Below are positions 34,826-42,741 of a DNA stretch of 64,000 nt, in pieces. The position numbers were made by a program, and so were the translations under genes. The stretch spans positions 868,001-932,000 of the forward strand of contig NZ_JALKAC010000002.1 of the NCBI RefSeq assembly GCF_024171645.1, read 5' to 3'. The notes beneath the pieces were generated by a model. The model saw only the letters and a list, made by a program, of their open reading frames with translations. It was not told the DNA's origin and did not search any database. The first letter of the stretch is position 1, and each line of letters opens with the position of its first letter. Source of the stretch: Flavobacterium sp. HSC-32F16 (GTDB lineage: Bacteria; Bacteroidota; Bacteroidia; Flavobacteriales; Flavobacteriaceae).

Positions 34826-35557
34826 ATGGAGCAAAAAATACTTATTACAATCCATCAGCAAATTTTAGAAGCCAAAAGAAATGGTCAAAAATTATTAGCC
34901 ATACTTCTGGATCCTGATAAAATTGTTTGGGAAAATTTGGATCATTTATTACTTAAAATAAATCAATCTCCAGCAACCCATATTTTTGTTGGCGGCAGTA
35001 TTGTTCAAAGTACAATTTTAGAAGATTTGATAGGGCAGCTAAAACAAAAAACAAACCTGTCGGTTGTGATATTTCCAGGCGATCCTTCGCAGATTTCACC
35101 GCAAGCAGATGCTATTTTGTTTTTGTCGTTATTATCTGGCCGAAATCCTGATTATTTAATAGAATATCAGGTCCAGGCAGCACCAATCTTGAAGAAAACC
35201 AATCTTGAAGTTATTTCAACAGGGTATATTTTGATTGAAAGCGGCAATGAAACTGCTGTTGCCCGCGTTAGTAAAACAGAACCTCTTAATCGTGAAAACC
35301 TTGATTTGGCATTAGCAACAGCACAGGCGGGCGAAATGCTTGGCAATAAATTAATTTATTTAGAAGCCGGAAGCGGTGCTAAAAAGCCAGTGCCGTTAGA
35401 AATGATTTCACTCATTGCTCAAAACATAGAAATTCCTGTTATTGTTGGAGGAGGAATTGTAGATTTGCACGGAATTAAAAAAGCATACAACGCTGGCGCC
35501 GATTTAGTAGTTATAGGAACTGCTTTTGAAAACGACAGTCATTTTTTCGATTCATAA
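34826..35557 (+). CDS. Geranylgeranylglyceryl phosphate synthase-family protein
   Basis: This 243-residue TIM-barrel protein has the GGGPS/PcrB motifs: LLAILLDPDKIVWENLDHLL, THIFVGGSIVQS, VVIFPGDPSQISPQADAIL, EAGSGAKKPV and VIVGGGIVDLHGIKKAYNAG. The family transfers a prenyl chain to sn-glycerol-1-phosphate and is best known from archaea; flavobacterial members exist and their biological product is uncertain. It starts 47 nt after the promoter-proximal AT-rich spacer and is followed by pnuC after 25 bp. Confidence 0.93.
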   Translation: MEQKILITIHQQILEAKRNGQKLLAILLDPDKIVWENLDHLLLKINQSPATHIFVGGSIVQSTILEDLIGQLKQKTNLSVVIFPGDPSQISPQADAILFLSLLSGRNPDYLIEYQVQAAPILKKTNLEVISTGYILIESGNETAVARVSKTEPLNRENLDLALATAQAGEMLGNKLIYLEAGSGAKKPVPLEMISLIAQNIEIPVIVGGGIVDLHGIKKAYNAGADLVVIGTAFENDSHFFDS

Positions 35558-35582
35558 TTAACAGCCCTTTAAATACCGTAAA

Positions 35583-36206
35583 ATGATTGATTTTTTCCTC
35601 GAAAGTTATAAAAATGCACCATTATGGCATATCATTCTGGAATTTTTGGTATTTGTTTTTGGTATCTTAAGCGTATGGTTTGCTAAAAAAGAGAACATTT
35701 GGGTTTATCCAACGGGATTAATTGCAACGGTAATTTCAGTTTACCTTCTATATATTGCCGGTTATATTGGAGATATGATTATTAATGCTTATTTCTCTGT
35801 TATGAGCATCTACGGTTGGTATATGTGGTCAAAAGGAGCAACGGTTGAAGATAATCTGCCAATTACAAGGACGAATTCTAATGAAAAAATAATTGGCGCT
35901 GCATTGTTTGTAGTAACCATTTTTGTAGTTTTCGGGATTTATAAATATTTTGATTACGAAATCAAATATGACAATTATGTCGATATGATATCGTCTGGTA
36001 TATTTTTCGCAGGTATGTGGTATATGGCGAGGAAGAAAATTGAGAACTGGACACTTTGGATTATCGGTGATATTATTGTAGTGCCTCTTTATGCTTATCG
36101 TGGCTTAGGGATGCTGTCACTTCAGTATTTAATATTTACAATTTTGGCTATTTCAGCTTATTTAGAATGGAGAAGAATCTTAGACAGCAAAAAACAACAA
36201 TCATAA
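35583..36206 (+). CDS. pnuC: PnuC-type nicotinamide riboside transporter
   Basis: This 207-residue integral membrane protein has about seven helices and PnuC hallmarks: SVWFAKKENIWVYPTGLIAT, INAYFSVMSIYGWYMWSKG and WTLWIIGDIIVVPLYAYRG. It imports nicotinamide riboside by facilitated diffusion driven by intracellular phosphorylation. The next gene, overlapping it by 40 bp, encodes the NadR-type kinase that does that trapping, so the pairing is functional. Confidence 0.94.
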   Translation: MIDFFLESYKNAPLWHIILEFLVFVFGILSVWFAKKENIWVYPTGLIATVISVYLLYIAGYIGDMIINAYFSVMSIYGWYMWSKGATVEDNLPITRTNSNEKIIGAALFVVTIFVVFGIYKYFDYEIKYDNYVDMISSGIFFAGMWYMARKKIENWTLWIIGDIIVVPLYAYRGLGMLSLQYLIFTILAISAYLEWRRILDSKKQQS

Positions 36207-38281
36207 AAATTGCTTTGTTTGGTCCTGAAAGTACAGGCAAGACGACATTAGCAAAACAACTTGCAGATTATTATGAAACCGAATGGGTTCCAGAATTTGC
36301 ACGCGATTATTTACAGCAAAAGTGGGAAGAAAATCAGCATATCTGCACAGTTGATGATATGATGCCTATTGCGTATGGACAGACTGTATTAGAAAATGAA
36401 AAACTTGCAGAGTCTGAAAAATACTTATTCTGCGATACTAATTTAATGGTTACTAAAGTTTTTTCTGAAGTTTATTACGGATTTTGTGATCCGCTTTTAA
36501 ATGAAGCTGCTTTGAAGCATAACTATGATTTGTTTTTCCTTACAGATATTGATGTTCCTTGGGAAAAGGACGATATAAGAGATACTGCGGAAGGAAGAGA
36601 AACTGTATTTTCTGTTTTCAAACAAACTTTAATCGATAATAAAAAACCTTTTATTACTCTTTCTGGTGATAAAGAAAGTCGTTTAAAGAAAGCGACTCTC
36701 ATTGTAGATGCTTTGGGAGCTTTAAAAGAAAAAGGATTGTCATCTCAGGATTTTGTCGAAATCTATAATCATGGTATTCCTTTCGAAAATATCCTGGAGC
36801 AATTGGACATATTTAAAAACGGAATAGCAAAAAGTAACTTAATAAGCCCAGCAACAATCAATAATGGAATTTTAAGTTTGTCTGAAGCTGATTTTGAAGA
36901 AAAAGCTGCATTTTTTGACAAGCAGAAAGAAAGCTTAAAGATCAAAAAGTTTGTTCCGGCTTCAGGTGCTGCAACAAGAATGTTCAAGTTTTTAACGGCT
37001 TTTTTGAATGATTTTGATATTCAAAAAGAAACTATAAATGCTTACATAAATAGAAAAAATGACAAGGAACTTGCAATTTTTATTGTGGGTATGGAAAAGT
37101 TTCCTTTTTTTGAAACTGTTCATGAAAAACTAAAAGAAATTTATCCTGATTTTGAAACTTTAGAAAGAGATTATAAGAATTATTATTTCATAAAATTACT
37201 ATTGTCTCAGGATTATTATAATTCAGCAAATAAACCAAAAGCAGTTTTGCCTTTTCACTTATATGATACACACATCGCAACTCCCATAGAGGAGCATTTA
37301 AACGAATGTGTACATTATGCGACAGCTAAAAATGTTTCTAATTTGCATTTTACGGTTTCAGAAATACATCAGGAGTTGTTTGAAGCTGCCGTCGATGCCG
37401 TAAAAGAAAAAATCGAAAACCCTTCGGGAGTAAAAATAAATATTGGGTATTCTTATCAAAATAAAAGTACTGATTCAATCAACGTTGATTCAAAAAATAA
37501 AATTGTAAGAAGTTCAAACGGTAATTTGGTTTTTAGACCTGGCGGACATGGAGCTTTAATTGAAAACCTGAATGATCTTGATTCAGATATTATTTTTATC
37601 AAAAATATAGATAATGTGATTCAAAATCATATTGATAAGATTGCATTGTATAAAAAAGCTTTAGGAGGAATTTTAATTGCTGTTCAGCAAAAAGTCTTTG
37701 GATATTTAAATGCAATTGAAAAAAATGAAGTGAAAGAAAGTGATCTTAAAGAAATAGTGGATGTTTTAATGCAAAAGCTGAACATTCAAATGAATAAAGA
37801 ATTCAATAAGTTTACTTTTGAAAATAAGATCATTAAAATAAAAGAACTGTTAGATCGTCCAATTAGAGTTTGCGGAATGGTTAGAAATGAAGGCGAACCA
37901 GGCGGCGGACCTTTTTGGGTAATGAATGATAAAGGCGAGATTTCATTACAGATTGTTGAAACATCTCAGGTTGACTTAGCGAACAAAAAGCAACTAGAAA
38001 TTTTAGAAGAAGCAACGCATTTTAATCCGGTTGATTTGGTTTGCGGTATTAAAAATTATAAAGGAGAAAAATTTGATCTGAAGCAGTTTGTAGATCAGAA
38101 ATCTGGATTTATAGTGGAAAAAAGTGTCGAAGGAAAAGCGGTAAAAAGTTATGAACTTCCTGGATTATGGAATGGATCGATGGCAAATTGGTTAACAGTT
38201 TTTGTTGCTGTACCTTTAATTACTTTTAATCCGGTAAAAACCGTAAATGATTTATTAAAACCAGCACATCAGCCACAGTAA
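36167..38281 (+). CDS. Fusion: NadR-like nicotinamide riboside kinase + DUF4301
   Basis: In this 704-residue two-domain protein residues 13-190 form the NadR-type kinase (Walker A GPESTGKTT at 19-27, VPEFARDYLQQKW, DTNLMVTKVFSEVYYG). Residues about 193-704 form DUF4301, which carries PASGAATRM (264-272), LPFHLYDTHIATPIEEHL, RPGGHGALIENL (457-468) and IIFIKNIDNV (475-484). Those short motifs resemble the nucleotide-binding loops of UDP-sugar pyrophosphorylases; that is my inference. It overlaps pnuC by 40 bp and is followed directly by arfB. The kinase should make NMN from imported riboside. The DUF4301 role is unknown. Confidence 0.85.
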   Translation: MEKNLRQQKTTIIKIALFGPESTGKTTLAKQLADYYETEWVPEFARDYLQQKWEENQHICTVDDMMPIAYGQTVLENEKLAESEKYLFCDTNLMVTKVFSEVYYGFCDPLLNEAALKHNYDLFFLTDIDVPWEKDDIRDTAEGRETVFSVFKQTLIDNKKPFITLSGDKESRLKKATLIVDALGALKEKGLSSQDFVEIYNHGIPFENILEQLDIFKNGIAKSNLISPATINNGILSLSEADFEEKAAFFDKQKESLKIKKFVPASGAATRMFKFLTAFLNDFDIQKETINAYINRKNDKELAIFIVGMEKFPFFETVHEKLKEIYPDFETLERDYKNYYFIKLLLSQDYYNSANKPKAVLPFHLYDTHIATPIEEHLNECVHYATAKNVSNLHFTVSEIHQELFEAAVDAVKEKIENPSGVKINIGYSYQNKSTDSINVDSKNKIVRSSNGNLVFRPGGHGALIENLNDLDSDIIFIKNIDNVIQNHIDKIALYKKALGGILIAVQQKVFGYLNAIEKNEVKESDLKEIVDVLMQKLNIQMNKEFNKFTFENKIIKIKELLDRPIRVCGMVRNEGEPGGGPFWVMNDKGEISLQIVETSQVDLANKKQLEILEEATHFNPVDLVCGIKNYKGEKFDLKQFVDQKSGFIVEKSVEGKAVKSYELPGLWNGSMANWLTVFVAVPLITFNPVKTVNDLLKPAHQPQ

Positions 38282-38685
38282 TGGATAACGAGAAAATAAT
38301 ATCAGAATTAAACTTCAAAGCCGTTAGAAGCAGTGGTGCGGGCGGACAGAATGTAAATAAAGTTTCTTCGAAAGTTGTTTTATCTTTTGATTTAGAAGCT
38401 TCTCACGTTTTATCTAATGATGAAAAAACACTTTTAAGAGAGAATTTATCAGCTCGTTTAACTTCTGAAAATATCTTAATCTTAAATTGCGACGAAGATC
38501 GAAGTCAGCTTAAAAACAAGGAAATAGTTATAAAACGTTTTTTAGAAATTATCAAAAAAGGTTTGTTTGTACCTAAGGTTAGGAAGGCGACAAGGATTCC
38601 AAAATCGGTAATTAAGAAAAGAATTAAAGACAAAAAGAATATTTCTGATTTAAAACAGTCCCGAAAAAGACCAAACTTAGATTAA
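38281..38685 (+). CDS. arfB: Peptidyl-tRNA hydrolase ArfB (YaeJ-type)
   Basis: This 134-residue RF-1-like protein has the catalytic GGQ in RSSGAGGQNVNKVSSKV and a basic C-terminal tail (VRKATRIPKSVIKKRIKDKK, ending SRKRPNLD) that in ArfB inserts into the empty mRNA channel. It releases peptides from ribosomes stalled without a stop codon. The start shares one base with the previous stop (38281). It ends the operon at a clear terminator. Confidence 0.93.
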   Translation: MDNEKIISELNFKAVRSSGAGGQNVNKVSSKVVLSFDLEASHVLSNDEKTLLRENLSARLTSENILILNCDEDRSQLKNKEIVIKRFLEIIKKGLFVPKVRKATRIPKSVIKKRIKDKKNISDLKQSRKRPNLD

Positions 38686-38705
38686 GTGTAAATTATATAA
38701 AATTT

Positions 38706-38748
38706 CAAATTCCAACTCAAATAAGCTTTTGGAATTTGGATTTTTTTT
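38706..38748 (+). terminator. Terminator of the pnuC-arfB operon
   Basis: The stem CAAATTCCAA (38706-38715) pairs with TTGGAATTTG (38729-38738), followed by GA and an eight-T run. Confidence 0.85.
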
Positions 38749-38763
38749 ATTGGAATTTCTTTC

Positions 38764-38794
38764 TTTGGAGTTTAAGTTTTTAACATTACATTTG
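38764..38794 (+). promoter_or_regulatory. Bacteroidota promoter driving the TPP riboswitch
   Basis: TTTG (38764-38767), 19 bp, then TACATTTG (38787-38794) matches the TTTG/TAnnTTTG consensus exactly. Start of transcription should be near 38801, just before the riboswitch P1 strand. Confidence 0.8.
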
Positions 38795-38799
38795 CATTG

Positions 38800-38878
38800 T
38801 CTCAAAGGGGTGCTCTAAATAACGAGCTGAGATCATACCCAAAGAACCTGAGCGAGTAATGTTGCTAAGGGAAAAAAC
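38800..38878 (+). ncRNA. TPP riboswitch
   Basis: This is a THI-box RNA. The conserved parts are AGGGGTGCTC, then GCTGAGATCATACCC, GAACCTGA and GAGTAATGTTGCTAAGGGAA. It precedes the TonB-dependent receptor by 94 bp, which makes that receptor a thiamine-repressed, probably thiamine-importing outer-membrane protein. Confidence 0.95.
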
Positions 38879-38972
38879 GACAATTTTAAGCGTGAACACT
38901 TTATATTGTCGTGGAACACATTTATTAATTTAACAAAGAATAATTCCCCCTTTTATTCGTAATTTTTTACGA

Positions 38973-41123
38973 ATGAAAACTATTTTTGAAGGTACTAAGG
39001 TACTAAGTTACAAAGGTTCTAAGTTGAGCCAAAAATCTATTTTCTTTACTCTATTCTCTATTTTCTTTACTCTATTCTCTTACGGACAGGAACAAGATTC
39101 AACCCAAGTTAATCAGCTTGATAATGTACTGGTTTCTGCAGTTCGTGTCACGTCTAAAACACCAGTTACGTTTAGTAATATGGATAAAAAGGAAATAAAA
39201 CACCGAAATCTTGGTCAGGATATTCCCGTTTTAATGAATTATCTGCCATCTGTAGTAACAACTACCGATGCCGGAGGAGGAATTGGTTATACAGGAATCA
39301 GAGTCCGTGGAAGCGATGCAACAAGAGTAAACGTGACCATAAACGGAATTCCATACAACGATGCCGAAAGTCAGGGAACTTTTTGGGTTAATATGCCTGA
39401 TTTTGCTTCTTCTGTAGAAAGTTTGCAATTGCAGCGTGGAGTTGGAACTTCTACCAATGGTTCATCTGCTTTTGGAGCGAGTTTAAATATGCTTACAGAT
39501 AGTTATGCCTCTAAACCAACTGGCGAAATTTCGAGCTCTTTTGGGAGTTTTAATTCAAATAAAAATACGGTAAAATTTAGTACAGGTTTATTAAATGATC
39601 ATTTTGAACTTGCCGGACGCTTATCTACAGTTAAATCTGATGGTTATGTAGATCGTGCAAGCTCTGATTTGAAATCTTATTTTCTTCAGGGAACGTATGT
39701 TGGAAAAACTACTTTAATCAAAGCTTTAGTTTTTGGAGGAACACAAAAAACATATCAGGCTTGGAACGGAATTGATGCTGAGAAGCTTAACTCACACCGA
39801 AGATACAATTCGGCTGGAGAATATACAGATGAGTTTGGAAATACTCGCTATTATGACAATGAAACCGATAATTATAACCAAGACCATTATCAGCTGCATT
39901 GGAGCGAATCAATTTCAGATAAATGGAGTACAAATCTGGCCTTTCATTATACTAAAGGAAAAGGCTATTTTGAAAATTATAAACCAGATGCTTTAATGTC
40001 TGAGTATAGTTTAGCGCCAGCGAATGATATTGCAACAACAGATTTGATCCGTCAAAAATGGTTAGATAATGATTTTTATGGAACAACTTTTTCTGTAAAA
40101 TACAAACAAGAAAAACTTGATGTTATTCTTGGCGGAGCATGGAATAAGTACGAAGGTGATCATTACGGAAAAGTTATTTGGGCCCGAGATGCTTCAACTT
40201 CAGAATTAGGAGATCATTACTATGATGATTTTTCGTCAAAAACAGATGGGAATGTATTCGCTAAAGCAAATTATCAGTTTACAGAACAATTAAGTTTTTA
40301 CGGAGATCTGCAATATAGAAATGTACATTATAAAGCTAATAGTGCCGAAACTGGTTTAGTAAACGATACTTTCAATTTCTTTAATCCAAAAGCGGGTTTA
40401 AACTACGAGATCAATCAAAAAAATAATCTTTATTTTTCGTATGCACGTGCTAATCGGGAGCCAAACAGAACCGATTATGAAGGCGGAAATGTGAAACCTG
40501 AGAAACTAAATGATTTTGAATTAGGATGGAGATTTAATTCGGAGAAATTCCAGTTGAATTCTAATTTCTATTATATGGGATATAAAGATCAATTGATTTT
40601 AACGGGAAGATTAGATGATGTTGGGGCGCCAATTCGTGCTAATACTGAAAAAAGTTATCGTTTAGGATTTGAATTTGATGCTACAATCCCGCTTTCGGAA
40701 AAATTCATCATCAGACCTAATTTTACCTTAAGCAGTAATAAAAATGTTGATCTGGCAGTTGAAGGGCAATATTACGGAACAACAAAAATTGCTTATTCTC
40801 CCGAAGTTATCGCCGGAAATATCATTGTGTATAAACCAATTGAAAACTTATACGTTTCATTACTGCAAAAATATGTTGGAGAGCAATACATGAATAATAT
40901 TGAGCTTCCTGAAGCAAAATTGGCAGATTATTTTGTGAATGACCTGAATGTATCTTATGAAATAAAACCAAAATCAATTTTCAAATCAATTACAATAACA
41001 GGTTTGGTAAATAATATTCTGGATAAAAAATATGTTTCAAATGGAGCAATGTGGGACATTTATCCATCCTATTATCCGCAGGCAGGAATTAATTTTCTAG
41101 CTGGACTAACATTAAAATTCTAA
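38973..41123 (+). CDS. TPP-controlled TonB-dependent receptor (probable thiamine uptake)
   Basis: This protein of up to 716 residues has a plug (NVLVSAVRVTSK-like, then VRVRGSDATRVNVTINGIPY) and a full barrel ending in GLTLKF. The TPP riboswitch upstream makes thiamine or a precursor the likely cargo, as in other Bacteroidota. Two oddities lie at the N-terminus. Codons 7-18 look like intergenic repeat DNA (GGTACTAAGGTACTAAG), so the TTG at 39024 may be the true start. A perfect 21-bp tandem repeat (39038-39058, 39059-39079) doubles IFFTLFS in the signal peptide. Signal cleavage is near FSYGQ. Confidence 0.92.
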   Translation: MKTIFEGTKVLSYKGSKLSQKSIFFTLFSIFFTLFSYGQEQDSTQVNQLDNVLVSAVRVTSKTPVTFSNMDKKEIKHRNLGQDIPVLMNYLPSVVTTTDAGGGIGYTGIRVRGSDATRVNVTINGIPYNDAESQGTFWVNMPDFASSVESLQLQRGVGTSTNGSSAFGASLNMLTDSYASKPTGEISSSFGSFNSNKNTVKFSTGLLNDHFELAGRLSTVKSDGYVDRASSDLKSYFLQGTYVGKTTLIKALVFGGTQKTYQAWNGIDAEKLNSHRRYNSAGEYTDEFGNTRYYDNETDNYNQDHYQLHWSESISDKWSTNLAFHYTKGKGYFENYKPDALMSEYSLAPANDIATTDLIRQKWLDNDFYGTTFSVKYKQEKLDVILGGAWNKYEGDHYGKVIWARDASTSELGDHYYDDFSSKTDGNVFAKANYQFTEQLSFYGDLQYRNVHYKANSAETGLVNDTFNFFNPKAGLNYEINQKNNLYFSYARANREPNRTDYEGGNVKPEKLNDFELGWRFNSEKFQLNSNFYYMGYKDQLILTGRLDDVGAPIRANTEKSYRLGFEFDATIPLSEKFIIRPNFTLSSNKNVDLAVEGQYYGTTKIAYSPEVIAGNIIVYKPIENLYVSLLQKYVGEQYMNNIELPEAKLADYFVNDLNVSYEIKPKSIFKSITITGLVNNILDKKYVSNGAMWDIYPSYYPQAGINFLAGLTLKF

Positions 41124-41129
41124 AAATAA

Positions 41130-41162
41130 AAAAGCCTGAAAATTTAAACTTTCAGGCTTTTT
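41130..41162. terminator. Bidirectional terminator after the thiamine receptor
   Basis: The stem AAAGCCTGAAA (41131-41141) pairs with TTTCAGGCTTT (41150-41160), flanked by A and T runs. Confidence 0.9.
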
Positions 41163-41167
41163 TATTT

Positions 41168-41581
41168 TTAATTGTAAACGTGAATCACTGTTCCGCTTAC
41201 CTGAACTTTATATTGTTTTAATGGATATTCTTTTGCCCCAAGCCCTGTAAATAAACTGTAAGAAGTTTTATCGCAAGAGCAAACAGCATTGATGCCATCA
41301 ATAGTCATGGCAACGCATGAATTTATCTCCTGATTTGGACAAGCAGCATCAAAAGCATTATAACCGCTTCCTGCATTAAAAATGATAATTCCTTTTGCTC
41401 CATTATTAGGAACAATAACGGCATTACTCACATATTTAAGATTGGAATACGAAGGCAGATTCATATCTACAGATAAATTAACAGAATAACTCGGTATATA
41501 CGGGTTTTTGTTACTGCGTTCGCTGTCGCTGCATGAGAAAAGTACAGAAACGAAAAGAATTATGAGCCAGAATTTTTTCAT
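41168..41581 (-). CDS. Rieske-like lipoprotein without His ligands
   Basis: This 137-residue lipoprotein (lipobox LFSC near residue 17) has the C-terminal order AFDAACPNQEINSCVAMTID, CSCDKTSYSLFTG, then PLKQYKVQVSGTVIHVYN. That matches the Rieske fold (C..H box, C..H box, SxFxxxTG, PLxxYxV). The histidine ligands are replaced, and four cysteines remain in the two boxes, so a normal [2Fe-2S] cluster is unlikely. I do not know its function. It converges with the thiamine receptor across a shared terminator. Confidence 0.75.
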   Translation of the reverse strand: MKKFWLIILFVSVLFSCSDSERSNKNPYIPSYSVNLSVDMNLPSYSNLKYVSNAVIVPNNGAKGIIIFNAGSGYNAFDAACPNQEINSCVAMTIDGINAVCSCDKTSYSLFTGLGAKEYPLKQYKVQVSGTVIHVYN

Positions 41582-41673
41582 TATTTTAATAAGAATTAGT
41601 GAAACAAAAATAATTTATTTAGATTTGATTTTTATATGATTAACATATAATTATGTACTATTAAAAATAATAG

Positions 41674-41712
41674 TATATTTGTAATACAAAATCCCGTCCC
41701 GATGGGATTTTT
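41674..41712 (+). promoter_or_regulatory. greA promoter -7 element and start-site hairpin
   Basis: TATATTTG (41674-41681) fits the -7 consensus, with a poor -33. A hairpin AAATCCC (41689-41695) and GGGATTT (41704-41710) with a following T run begins at about the expected start site. It could attenuate or stabilise the greA mRNA. Confidence 0.55.
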
Positions 41713-41736
41713 TCTATTTATGTAAACGATGAAGTT

Positions 41737-42213
41737 ATGAGTAAAGTATCTTATTATACCGCAGAAGGGTTAAAAAAATTAAAAGATGAATTAGAGCATT
41801 TAAAAAGTGTAATGCGTCCTAAGGCATCTCAAGATATAGCAGAGGCAAGAGACAAAGGCGATTTATCTGAAAACGCTGAATACGATGCTGCAAAAGAAGC
41901 GCAGGGTTTATTAGAAATGAGAATTGCTAAATTAGAAGAAGTATATTCTAACGCAAGATTAATTGACGAATCACAACTAGATGTTTCGAAAGCTTTGGTG
42001 CTTTCTAATGTAAAAATTAAAAACCAAAGTAACGGAATGGAAATGAAATATACACTTGTTGCAGAAAGTGAAGCCGATTTAAAAACAGGAAAAATTTCTG
42101 TAACCTCTCCTATTGGAAAAGGTTTATTAGGAAAATCTGTTGGCGAAGTAGCAGAGATTACAGTACCAAACGGTATTTTGAAATTTGAAATTCTAGAAAT
42201 TTCAAGAGACTAA
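41737..42213 (+). CDS. greA: Transcription elongation factor GreA
   Basis: This 158-residue protein is a full-length GreA. An N-terminal coiled coil (about 1-75) carries the catalytic acidic tip in DKGDLSENAEYDAAKEAQGL, and the C-terminal FKBP-like domain ends with ITSPIGKGLLGKSVGEVAEI-like strands. It rescues backtracked RNA polymerase by stimulating RNA cleavage. It is followed by the HIT gene across an inverted-repeat spacer. Confidence 0.97.
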   Translation: MSKVSYYTAEGLKKLKDELEHLKSVMRPKASQDIAEARDKGDLSENAEYDAAKEAQGLLEMRIAKLEEVYSNARLIDESQLDVSKALVLSNVKIKNQSNGMEMKYTLVAESEADLKTGKISVTSPIGKGLLGKSVGEVAEITVPNGILKFEILEISRD

Positions 42214-42221
42214 AGTTTTTA

Positions 42222-42288
42222 TTGTTTAATCGGTTATTCTTTTGATCGGTTAAATGGATAAACGTTAAACGATTAACCGAATAAACAA
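42222..42288. repeat. Inverted repeat filling the greA-HIT spacer
   Basis: TTGTTTAATCGGTTATTC (42222-42239) is matched in reverse complement by GATTAACCGAATAAACAA (42271-42288) with small mismatches. The inner GATCGGTTAAATGG and AACGTTAAACG parts repeat the same words. The right arm reaches the A of the HIT start codon, so the hairpin could affect translation. Confidence 0.7.
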
Positions 42289-42677
42289 TGAGCAGCATAT
42301 TCACTAAAATAGTTAATGGAGAAATTCCAGCTTATAAAATTGCAGAAGATGATAATTATCTGGCTTTTTTAGATGTAAATCCAAACGCAAAAGGTCACAC
42401 ACTTTGTATTCCAAAACAAGAAATCGACAAGATTTTTGATATGGATGAAGAGTTGTACTTAGGCTTGATGAAGTTTTCTAAAAAAGTTGCGGCAGCATTA
42501 GAAAAAACGATTGCTTGTAAAAGAATTGGTATTGCAGTTGTAGGTCTGGAAGTTCCTCACGCACACGTACATTTGATTCCATTAAACCACATGGATGAAA
42601 TGCGTTTTCAAGATAAAGTATCACTTTCAAAAGAAGAATTTGAAGCTTTGGCAAAAGACATTCAGTCTAATCTTTAA
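42288..42677 (+). CDS. HIT-family protein
   Basis: This 129-residue protein has the histidine triad VPHAHVHLIPL (HxHxH) and the family start SSIFTKIVNGEIPAYKIAED, then FLDVNPNAKGHTLCIPK. HIT proteins hydrolyse AMP-linked phosphoramidates or dinucleoside phosphates. Its start lies in the inverted repeat after greA, and it ends at a bidirectional terminator. Confidence 0.95.
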   Translation: MSSIFTKIVNGEIPAYKIAEDDNYLAFLDVNPNAKGHTLCIPKQEIDKIFDMDEELYLGLMKFSKKVAAALEKTIACKRIGIAVVGLEVPHAHVHLIPLNHMDEMRFQDKVSLSKEEFEALAKDIQSNL

Positions 42678-42691
42678 GATTAGCAGAAAAT

Positions 42692-42733
42692 AAAAAAAAC
42701 ACCAATTCAGTTTAGAATTGGTGTTTTTTTTTT
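42692..42733. terminator. Bidirectional terminator HIT/histidine kinase
   Basis: The stem AACACCAATTC (42698-42708) pairs with GAATTGGTGTT (42715-42725), with an A run before and T run after. Confidence 0.9.
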
Positions 42734-42741
42734 GCTTTTTT

